This document shows, piece after piece, positions 56,194-64,000 of a stretch of DNA of 64,000 nt. The stretch spans positions 806,001 through 870,000 of the forward strand of contig NC_016459.1 in NCBI RefSeq assembly GCF_000226115.1, read 5' to 3'. Positions within the stretch are counted from its first letter, which is position 1, and every line of letters starts with the position of its first letter. Both the position numbers and the translations under genes were made by a program. The DNA comes from Thermothielavioides terrestris NRRL 8126. Its lineage: Eukaryota > Ascomycota > Sordariomycetes > Sordariales > Chaetomiaceae. The notes beneath the pieces were generated by a model. The model ran no database searches and had not been told where the DNA came from. It saw only the letters and a list, made by a program, of their open reading frames with translations.

Positions 56194-56436
56194 ATGCAGT
56201 TCACAAAGGCCGCAGCACTCCTCGTCACTCTTCTCGCCAGCGGCGTTGTCGCGGTGCCCACGCCCCCGCCCACGCCCAATTCCTCAGGCACCCTCGCCAA
56301 GCGATGCGATTGCGCCTGCAACGACGAATGCGTTCAGGACTGTCTCAGGGGGTTTGGTCTGAGCCCATTCGGGGCTGGCATGTGCATCTTGGCTTGTGGT
56401 CCTGCCTGCGGATGCTCGTCAAATAACACCTGCTAA
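56194..56436 (+). CDS. Small secreted cysteine-rich prepropeptide
   Basis: An 80-residue single exon. Residues 1-20 are a clean signal peptide (MQFTKAAALLVTLLASGVVA). Residues 21-35 form a short Pro/Ser-rich propeptide. Lys36-Arg37 is a Kex2-type dibasic site. The mature part, residues 38-80, holds ten cysteines in 43 residues, starting CDCACNDECVQDC and ending CGCSSNNTC. An even Cys number and this density suggest a disulfide-locked peptide released from the cell. Such peptides serve as effectors, antimicrobials or hydrophobic coat proteins; I cannot assign a family, and the spacing is not that of hydrophobins or classic defensins. I chose ATG 56194 because it alone gives a signal peptide and has a TATA box and leader. 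It is well separated from its neighbours and adjoins a transposon-rich block. Confidence 0.82.
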   Translation: MQFTKAAALLVTLLASGVVAVPTPPPTPNSSGTLAKRCDCACNDECVQDCLRGFGLSPFGAGMCILACGPACGCSSNNTC

Positions 56437-57063
56437 AAACTACCAATCCTTTGGCCGTCTGGTGTGTGATTCATCTTGTGTCCAAGTTATACAACCCAAA
56501 CATTTTCGCCAGAAGGAGACTCCGAACTAACTTAGAGAGATGACCAGCGCATCAAGGTACATGAATTGAGGGGTGCGGCCTCATTGGGGTGCACCTGCTG
56601 GACACCTTGGGACACATGTAAGTTCGCTTCTACACTGCCCTGATGCCCCTTTCAACAAGGGGGGTTGGGAATTTGGATCAATGGACTGCTTCGTCTTTGA
56701 TTGTCGCATTAGATGATGTCGATTTGTGAAATGACTGGATGTTAAGGTACTGGTAACAAAATACCTTACCTTAGACACCTAAGGTCACCACGAACCAGGT
56801 ACATTTCCACCCTGTAGCCAAGAAAAAAGAGAGACAAGAAAAACAGCCAAACTCACTCTTGTCATAGCGAAGTATCCTTCTTTCTTTAGCCAGAGGGTGC
56901 TTACCTACCTACCTAAGTAGTAACTAGTGAGCTTTAGAGAAAAATCAGGAACACGAGATGCGTTCCTCACACATTCTTCTCACCAACGATGTGTCCCTCT
57001 TCATTCTGGGAGCGCATGTAAACAAAGGACCCACTCAGGTAAAAAAGGGAAAAAAGGGGGTAC
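56437..57063. other. Intergenic region up to the DNA transposon
   Basis: 3' flank of the Cys-rich peptide gene. A/G-rich patches (56820-56845, 57040-57058) and a CTTACCTACCTACCTAAGTA run near 56900 are seen; no gene supported. Confidence 0.5.
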
Positions 57064-57071
57064 ACGAATCG

Positions 57072-57108
57072 GGTTGTCGTTAAAGAGGTCCCGCCAAGAC
57101 TAATTTCC
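57072..57108 (+). repeat. Left terminal inverted repeat of the MULE
   Basis: 37 bp beginning GGTTGTCGTTAAAGAGGTCC and ending in AATTTCC. Not RIP-mutated. Confidence 0.88.
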
Positions 57109-58507
57109 GGCCCCTATCAACGCCACCCCCCCACTACAACTCGAAGTACTGTAGCAGTACCGGCAGGGGGTCTTTACGTATATTCTAGGGTATAGCGCGC
57201 TTAAAGGTAGGTAATAGCGCGCTTACGCTATAGGCTAGCTATAGGCTATCGCTATGTCTATACTATATTAGTTAAGTCTACGTAGTAGGTGATATAACCT
57301 ACTTTAGAGCTACTACTATCTTACTATATAAGAACAGGTTATATATAGAGGCTATAGCTAGGCTAGGGAAGTATAAGACTGTATTTGACCTAGGCAAAGC
57401 CTAGCTAGCTACAAGGCAATAGCGGAAATATATTAAAATAAAAAAATTAAACTTAAATATCTACTTTACCTTTATCTTTATCTTTATCCTTACTACCCTT
57501 CCTACTTTAAATTTCCCTATACTATACTAATTAGCTACTAGCTAGCTATAAAGTAGAGGTATAGTACATTTATAATATTCTACTTAATATTTATAAAGTG
57601 CCTATATATCTAGGTTAGGGCTTTAGTATATCGCTTAGCCTCCTCTAAAGCATTTTAAGCTAGCTAGGCTAACTCCTTAGCGATGGTGGCTAGCTACTTA
57701 GCAACTATAGCCTAGCGCTCTACTACTAGAGCGACTCTCTTCTCAATGCTCTACTAGGGCTTAGCCCTAGCGAGCAAGAGGTGAGCTATAGAGGTAGTAG
57801 GAGCGTTAGATATAGATATACTAGCGCTAGCCAAGGGTAGGGCGGTAGCGGTCTCCTTATATATTGTGCCTTTCAGTGCTAGTTAGTTAGGTATAAATAT
57901 AAGGTAGCTATAGAGCTATATAGCTTATAAATAGTTGTAACTAAACGTTTACTCTACGCTTTAAGGTTAATTGGTAGGGGCTTGTCCTTATCGACTTTAA
58001 GGACTTGCTTATACTACTTGATAATCTTTAGTTAAATTATAGAGGGCGGCTACTAGTAGCTCGTTAGCATTAGACTAGTAGTCATTTGTCAATTAATATT
58101 ATTTATAAAAATATAGGACTTGGTATAGCCTTATTTAGTATACTCCTAGTATATATTGCCTAGATCTATATACTAGTTAGTAAATATAAACCTAATATAT
58201 TAAAAAATATAACACTGTATTTACTCTCTTAGAAGTGGTAGGCCTATATATCTCTATTGTAGATATATATAATGTAGATTATATATAGCACCGCCTATAC
58301 TTTACTATAGTTAGGCTCCTCCTTCTTCTTCTTAGCCTACCTAACGTTAGCTAGCTACTAACTAGTACTTAAATAGCACTCTTTACCGAAGACTTCGTAT
58401 CTAAGGACCTAGCTAGGCGCTTCTAAAGGTTGTTAAGCGTAACTAGCTTAGACTTGCCCTTATTAGCGGGGGTAGTAGAGGTAGTGGGGGCGGTAGGGGC
58501 TAAAGGG

Positions 58508-58960
58508 GCAATAGGGGCTAGCTACTTACTAGTAGTGTTCTTGCTACTAGTGCTAGTATTAATAGTAGTAGTAGGCGCAAAGCGTATATAGGAGCGCTAC
58601 TGCTACTAGCTAGGAGCAGGGGGGGCTAGCTACTTGCTAGTAGCGTTTTTGCTACTAGTGCTAGTGTTGGTAGTAGTAGTAGGCGTAGAACATGTAGGGT
58701 AGGTGTAGGAGCGTTGCTACTACTGGCTAGGGGTAGTGGGAGAGGTAGTAGCTAGGGCGGGGGGGGTGGTGGGAGCTAGCTACTTGCTAGTAGCACTCTT
58801 GTTGGTAGTAGTAGTAGTAGTAGTGGTGGTAGTAGTAGGTATAGGGTATATAGAGCGTGTAGAGTAGGGCTAGAGGCGCTACTACTATTGGTCGGGGGCG
58901 GTAGGAGGGTCGGCGATAGGGGCTAGGAGGGCAGTGGGAGCTAGTTGCTCGCTAGTAGTA
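58508..58960. repeat. Degenerate ~105-150-bp tandem repeats
   Basis: A block built on GCTAGCTACTTGCTAGTAG followed by GTAGTAGTAGTAGG and GGAGCG(C/T)TACTRCTACT recurs about four times with decay (starts near 58508, 58621, 58771 and 58936). If coding on the minus strand it would specify a Ser/Thr/Ala-type repeat region, perhaps a second MULE-borne ORF. Confidence 0.55.
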
Positions 58961-60430
58961 GGAACGTTGTTGTTGACGGCGATAGGGGGGTTGTTCTCTT
59001 TGTATAGCTCTATATCGTTGTATTTGAAGTTGCTATATAACTCAATTAGCTACTACCAATCGCAACACTACTGCGATTTCGACCGATTTTTCGATTTAAC
59101 CGACTTACAAAGTGTATAAAAAGTGTAGATTAAAGCTATAATATAGCTAATTAGCTTCCTAGCGATAGCGACGATAGAAATAGCTTTAAATCAATTTATA
59201 TAACGGTAGTATAGGAGGGTGGGTAGGCGGCAATGGCTATAGCTATAAGGTTAGAAGAAGGAAAGGAAGAAGAAGTGGGCAAAAGGCTCTAGGGCAGTAG
59301 AAAAAGCTATAGCCTACGTGCCTATATAGTTCTCAAAGAATCGAAGGTTTCAATATCAACTGTATAGAGTAAACATTGTTTATTTTTTAGAATCTATCTA
59401 ACCATAAAGTATCTAGACTAGTAGTAAAACAGTAGCTAGCTAGCACCTTCTCTATATTTATATTCCTTCCCTAGTTTCTCTATAAAGCTGAGCTTAGGGG
59501 TTGGGATGAAATTTCTATTTGTCTATAATTTTATATAGTGTTGAGCCTACTTTTAGAAACTTCGATTAACTCTATAAAGTTCGTCCTAGGGCTAAGACTT
59601 AGACCACTAGCAACACTTGCTATATCTTAGTATTATAGAAACTCCTTTCTAAGTATACTAATTAGCTAGGAACTAAGCAACTTGCTTACGGTCTAGTAGC
59701 TAGCTAGCTACTAATCCTTTGACTTCTAGTTATTAGTTATTACGAAGTTCCTTAAAGTTAGAGGTAGGAATAAGGACGTAAGGTAGTATAGTCTAGTAGC
59801 TAGCTAGCACTTAACCAGAGAACTGTATATTGCTACTTATTACTAAGATATAAACAAAGGAATATCTAACCTCTAAACCTATTGTAGATCCTTCCGAACC
59901 CTGCTCAATAGCTTCCCTAGAATACGGTTAAGATCCTCTTACGAGCTATATATTGCCTATACATTATCCTAGATCCTATATATTGTAGTTTATAGCAACT
60001 ATATTAGCTCCTAGACCTATAGGAATAGCTACCAATTGATAGAGACCTCGTCTAAGCTAGTGAGATCTACTAGCTATAGAACAACGCTATAGTATATTCT
60101 AAACCCCTTTACTTCTAAGATACTAACTAGCTACTAGAAGTGCTCTAGCTACAACGAGTTTATCAACAAGTGATAATACTAGATATATAAGCAGGGGAGC
60201 AACTAGCTCTTGAACTATATACACCTATAGCGAGGGATGTTAACTAGCTCTAGAATTGGGGTATCCTATAAGAGCTAAGCTACTTGATCCGCCTAGTTGA
60301 CTATATTGTAGTAGTCTAGGTTACGACGTTCGTCTAGAGTAGCCTACCTAAGCGTAGAGACCTCAGTAGCAATGTTAGTAGCACCCTAGGCAGTTAGCTA
60401 CAGTAGCTAGATAGCTACTACACTGCTTCG

Positions 60431-61861
60431 TCATTGCCTATCGTTGTACTATAGACTAGGGAACTAGTCTAGTATAAAAACGCTATTGAAGTCGAGAGGC
60501 TTATTGGCATCGAACCATTTATATATTATCGATAGCTTATATATAATCAGTGCTTAAGCCCATTTAAATAGCCTATTAAAGCTCTAGCCATTAAACCGCT
60601 CTATATATATAGTTGGGAGTATATAATTGAGACTCTTGAACTTAGCTTAGATTGCCTTATTTTAATAGTCTTGTATATAGTGATCAAGGTAAATAATCAA
60701 ACTAGTAAAAGGGAAGGTACTAGCTATCTGCTACTTCAGTGTAGGCTTAGTGTTCTTGACCTTTAAGTACTATCCTTCGACTACATTTATTATAGTGATC
60801 TAGTAGAGTAGGGGGGTTATATCTTGTACCTAATACGCCTATAGTCGAGTATTGCTTAACTAGTTGTTCTTCAAATACTACTTAAGCCTATTGGTACTAG
60901 TATAAGCAATAGTAGCCTCAATAGACTCTATATAGCCTTTTTCTAAACAATGGCTTAGAAGAGTAGCCGCTATATAGCTAAGGTACTCCTTATTAATACT
61001 AATCTAGCGCTTCAAAGTCTCCTAGCAATACTTTGTATAAAGGAGATGTTATATATATAGGAGGCTATACTTATTGTAGCTAAATGCCTCCTAGATAGTA
61101 AGTTGTTTAACTATAGAGTCGTCGATAATTATATATTTTAGGAGCTAGCCCCTATTAGCTACTCCTTTATACTACTCTAGTAGTATATCTAGATATACTA
61201 CAATGCTATTAATAGTCTACCTCTCTATAAAGAAGTAAGTAGAAGGGAGCTAGTAGCCGTTAAAGTCTTAAACTATAATTGTAAATAGATGCTAACCGCT
61301 ATAGGTAGTCTTATAAGTAGTATCTATAATCGCTAGTTGGCTATACTTTTTCAGTATATCCAATAGGTCTCTATATATAAAGACCAATATAGAGGAGTTC
61401 TCGCTAGGCATAGTCAGTGCCTTATACTTATACTAATCACTATAGGCTAGTAGCTAAGTAATAGCTTCTATGAATTCTACCTCTCTAAAAACCTTATAGG
61501 ACTATACTTTATAATTATTATATTTATAGAGCTTGAGAGATCTACGAAGGTTGCGAATCTCCTAGGTTGTAATGTACTAGCCGCCTATATAGTAAAGACG
61601 TGCCCTAGCCTTAGGAGTTTCGGTATAGCTATATAGCTAATGTTCTATAGCGCTATTACTATATTCAATAGTAAGGAGATAGACAATATACTCTATAATA
61701 GTATATAGACGTTTGATTATCTTGATATCTTCTATTAAGTGATTGTGCCTATAGCGAATTGCAATATCAATAGTGCTATCGTTATACTAAACCTTATAGA
61801 GAGTATAGTGGTATAGCTCTATATTTTATAGTGCCCTATTACATTTACCTTGCCCTTTAGT
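60431..61861 (-). pseudogene. Decayed MULE-type transposase
   Basis: On the minus strand 476 codons read in a single frame to TGA at 60431-60433, broken only by TAA/TAG. Key segments: SILVFIYRDLLDILKKYSQ, LAIIDTTYKTTYSG, HLFTIIV, DFNGY, LLKYIIIDDSIVKQL, and a following LLYIxHLLYT that resembles the C/HxxH end of the catalytic core. IDTTYKT carries the first catalytic Asp and IIIDD the second, as in MULE/transposase_mut enzymes. Later YIERFNG and LFKWA helices are also family-like. The N-terminal part (up to about 61990) seems to be in another frame. The product would cut and paste the element; with this many stops it is inactive. Confidence 0.72.
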
Positions 61862-62460
61862 CTTTTATAGCGTTTTCCAGAGGCAGTAGTAGAATATAGT
61901 CTTCATTTGCCATTGCCTTAGAGCGTCTCTTCTACTATAGAAATACAATACCTAGCGCTATTTGGCTTACTAGGTTATATATAGGAGGGTAAACTCGCCC
62001 TCTTTGAACTAGCGTTCCTAGATCTTCTAAATGTTGTTAAGAATTATAAAGCTACTATTTGGCGCCTTGGGCTCTAGTCTAGATAGGCGAATTGGGGATA
62101 TATGCCTATACCTACGTCTAGAAGCTAGTTCCTCTATAGAGGAACTGTCTCCCTTATTAGATAGTTTATTAGATAGTGTAGAGCTGTCTAGTAGCTAGGC
62201 AGAGGCTAGAGCAGGACTAGGAATACTGTTTAATTGTAACGATTGTATAATTAGAGGCTTAGGGATAGGGAGGAGCTAGGGTAGTATCTGCTAAGTAGCT
62301 AGATCGAGGTTAGGTTCAGTAGGTATATATTCTAGGACTAGGGAGCTCGCTATAGGTATAGCATTAGCAATTCAACGCTAGTGATCAAATTCGCTATTTG
62401 ACTAAATGGCATTTATATATTGAGGGGGACCAAGGGCGCTAATAGGCCATAGATACTACG

Positions 62461-62595
62461 TCGTTTTATTGCTAGCTATATAGCGTATCGTTTTGTTACT
62501 AGCTATATAGTATATCGTTTTATTACTAGCTATATAGTACATTGTTTTACTGCTAGCTATATAGTATATTGTTTTATTACTAACTATACAAATCG
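62461..62595. repeat. Five 27-bp tandem repeats in the MULE subterminal region
   Basis: Units begin at 62461, 62488, 62515, 62542 and 62569, consensus TCGTTTTATTACTAGCTATATAGTATA, the last degenerate. They lie about 470 bp inside the right end, where transposase-binding repeats are often found. Confidence 0.85.
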
Positions 62596-63033
62596 AGCTA
62601 ATCTATAGCTAGATCAATGCTAAGCAACTGCTAATCGGTAGATAGTAAAACAATTTACTTAGTATATCTTTTAGTTACTAGCTATATAAAGCGAGCTAGT
62701 CTATAGCAAGATATTGGTCTATAGCTAGATCAATATTTAGCAACTACTAATATATATTATTAGCAAACTAGTTGACTAATTTACTAATAGGATCTATTGG
62801 ATATAGGCTAAATATATACTTCTATAGCGATACAACGTTGTAATATAGGTCGGAGCACAATAGAGGGTAGGTATAGACACAGATTAGTTAGGGAAACATA
62901 GGTAGGATATAAACTAGCGGCTAGGTAGCTGCTAACGCAACGCGAGCGTAAGGACCACCGTATAGAAATTGTTAAGCGGCGGCAAAAGGAGTGACTTCTA
63001 AGCGCGGGACCCACGGGTATCTGTGGGGACTAT

Positions 63034-63070
63034 GGAAATTAGGCTTGGCGGGACCTCTTTAACGTCTACC
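63034..63070 (-). repeat. Right terminal inverted repeat of the MULE
   Basis: 37 bp; read inward it starts GGTAGACGTTAAAGAGG. Differs from the left repeat at three positions. Confidence 0.88.
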
Positions 63071-63078
63071 ACGAATCG

Positions 63079-63550
63079 CGATGTACCCCTGCCCTAACCC
63101 TCACACCCTTACATTAATCGTTCACATCCGTATTCGCATCCGTATTCACATCTCATCTGTGGCTGGAAGAGGTTGGTGAGGTGCCACGGGTTAGGGTTGT
63201 AGTTGCCCACATCTGCAACAGCACCTCCTTTCTTCCTCCCACACATGCGGGGAAGTCTTGATGAGGGTCCCCGCACCAGGCCGCGCCATTTCTTGTGTCG
63301 CGAAGCTTAGTTCCGTATGTCGAAGTTCCTCGATACGCCGATCGACTGGGAGGGCGGCCAGATGGGTTCTCACGGGAATAACTAAATGACCATTGATCGC
63401 TCCACATTCCCCTTGGGAGCTATGAACCCCTCAAAAGTACACACTTCTCCATTTTGAGTGTTCTTCAACTAACGCTATTGGGAAATAGCCGGAGTAACCA
63501 ATCTAGTATAACTTACAAATCCGCACGCTACATCTGAACCGTCCCTCTTC
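63079..63550. other. Intergenic region between the MULE and tRNA-Cys
   Basis: No gene is supported. A short direct repeat of CATCCGTATTC/ACATC occurs at 63125-63155. Composition is normal. Confidence 0.5.
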
Positions 63551-63622
63551 GGACGAGTAGCTCAGGGGTAGAGCAACCGGCTGCAGTCCGGTAGGTCACG
63601 CGTTCAAATCGCGTCTCGTCCT
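63551..63622 (+). tRNA. tRNA-Cys (anticodon GCA)
   Basis: Perfect 72-nt cloverleaf: acceptor GGACGAG/CTCGTCC, D-stem GCTC/GAGC, anticodon stem ACCGG/CCGGT with loop CTGCAGT (anticodon GCA), T-stem ACGCG/CGCGT with loop TTCAAAT, and discriminator T73, the identity base for cysteine. No intron. A run of six Ts a few bases downstream (63632-63637) is the Pol III terminator. Confidence 0.96.
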
Positions 63623-63694
63623 TGCTCACGACTTTTTTCTTCCCCGTTTTCCCACGAGCTCCTGGAGGTGCTTTCTCACCAGCTTCTGCATTCA

Positions 63695-64000
63695 TCACTC
63701 CCTCCACAAACTCCCCCACCCGGCCTCCCTCACGCGCCGTTCCAACGCCTCCAACAAGCCCACATACCTCTCCCACAAACCGGCCGTCCCCCACCGCTTC
63801 CCGGCGTGATACTCCAGCATCTCCTCCACCTTCCTGACCTCCCCCATCCCCGCCACGACCCCCTCCCAAGCAGCGCAAAACGCCCACTCCGCGGCCAGCG
63901 GCCCCGCCATCTCCGCGTCGGGCAACACCTCCGCGTCGTCCACCACCGCCGCACCCCCGCCGCCGCCTCCTCCTCCTCCGCCTCCGCCGCTGGCGGACCC
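63695..64000 (-). CDS. 3' end of a minus-strand gene, unknown product
   Basis: The frame is open from the window edge to TGA/TAA-type termination at 63695, giving about 101 residues. It starts in a long glycine run (from GGA/GGC codons), then reads DDAEVLPDAEMAGPLAAEWAFCAAWEGVVAG. A helical, charged C-terminus follows (EVRKVEEMLEYHAGKRWGTAGLWERYVGLLEALERRV). The amphipathic end looks like genuine protein, whereas the overlapping frames are Gly/Arg-rich shadows. Function unknown. It ends 73 bp beyond the tRNA-Cys gene. Confidence 0.5.
   Translation of the reverse strand, partial: GSASGGGGGGGGGGGGAAVVDDAEVLPDAEMAGPLAAEWAFCAAWEGVVAGMGEVRKVEEMLEYHAGKRWGTAGLWERYVGLLEALERRVREAGWGSLWRE

Larger units (their letters stand above)
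57072..63070 (-). mobile_element. Mutator-like (MULE) DNA transposon, RIP-mutated
   Basis: Imperfect 37-bp terminal inverted repeats (34 of 37 match; left GGTTGTCGTTAAAGAGG, right GGTAGACGTTAAAGAGG read inward) bound 5,999 bp. An 8-bp duplication ACGAATCG flanks it (57064-57071 and 63071-63078). A decayed transposase on the minus strand shows the IDTTYKT...GxHLFTIIV pattern of MULE enzymes. Low-complexity tandem repeats (58.5-58.95 kb) and five 27-bp repeats (62461-62595) lie inside. Most of the interior is AT-rich with TpA excess, again RIP. Confidence 0.85.

Noticed and set aside
63085..63200. CCCTAACCCT and GGGTTAGGGTT, telomere-like
   Set aside because: Only one and a half TTAGGG units each, in opposite directions, with genes beyond; similar single units occur in the LTRs.
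1..64000. CRISPR arrays, bacterial operons or plasmid origins
   Set aside because: Spliceosomal introns, RIP and eukaryotic tRNAs show a fungal nuclear genome; the repeats seen are minisatellites or transposon parts.

Overview
This window looks like a filamentous ascomycete (Pezizomycotina, probably Sordariomycetes) with a two-speed genome. The gene-bearing stretches are GC-rich. They hold short introns of about 47-136 nt with GT..AG ends and CTAAC/CTGAC branch sites, and small scattered tRNA genes. They alternate with long AT-rich blocks, roughly 16.9-38.1, 46.6-52.4 and 57.1-63.0 kb, in which CpA/TpG are scarce and TpA is everywhere. That is the signature of repeat-induced point mutation (RIP). 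Every AT-rich block turns out to be a transposon whose ends I could place.

Left arm (1-16.7 kb): a GH2 exo-beta-D-glucosaminidase cut by the window edge; a four-exon zinc-independent MDR oxidoreductase; a lone terminal exon of a decayed gene; a squalene-epoxidase-type FAD monooxygenase; a four-exon fungal rhodopsin-domain membrane protein; a secreted alpha/beta hydrolase with a one-base frameshift and a missing nucleophile serine; and an ADP-ribosylglycohydrolase with an in-frame TAG.

Middle (16.7-38.1 kb): a nested pair of LTR retrotransposons. The outer chromodomain Ty3/Gypsy element has 218-bp LTRs. A second 12.96-kb Ty3/Gypsy element with 499-bp LTRs sits inside it. The inner one carries, beyond gag-pol, a long decayed sense ORF and a decayed antisense ORF that I cannot name.

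Right arm (38.1-64 kb): a Cys-rich, mucin-like single-pass membrane protein with a TAG just downstream of the LTR; a conserved-looking acidic protein; fragments of a HET-domain gene around a tRNA-like/minisatellite unit; an intron-containing tRNA-Thr(CGT); a cytochrome P450 with a 6.2-kb Ty1/Copia element in its promoter (perfect CCTTC target duplication); a small basic/Gly-rich protein; a 10-cysteine secreted prepropeptide; a 6.0-kb Mutator-like DNA transposon (37-bp TIRs, 8-bp ACGAATCG duplication); tRNA-Cys(GCA); and the 3' end of one more gene. Two copies of a ~190-bp MITE-like repeat lie 44 kb apart.

The genes do not form one obvious pathway. The coherent story is genome defence: transposons of at least four kinds landed here, were mutated by RIP, and several neighbouring genes carry RIP-compatible nonsense changes or other lesions. 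All calls come from reading the sequence; no database search was possible.
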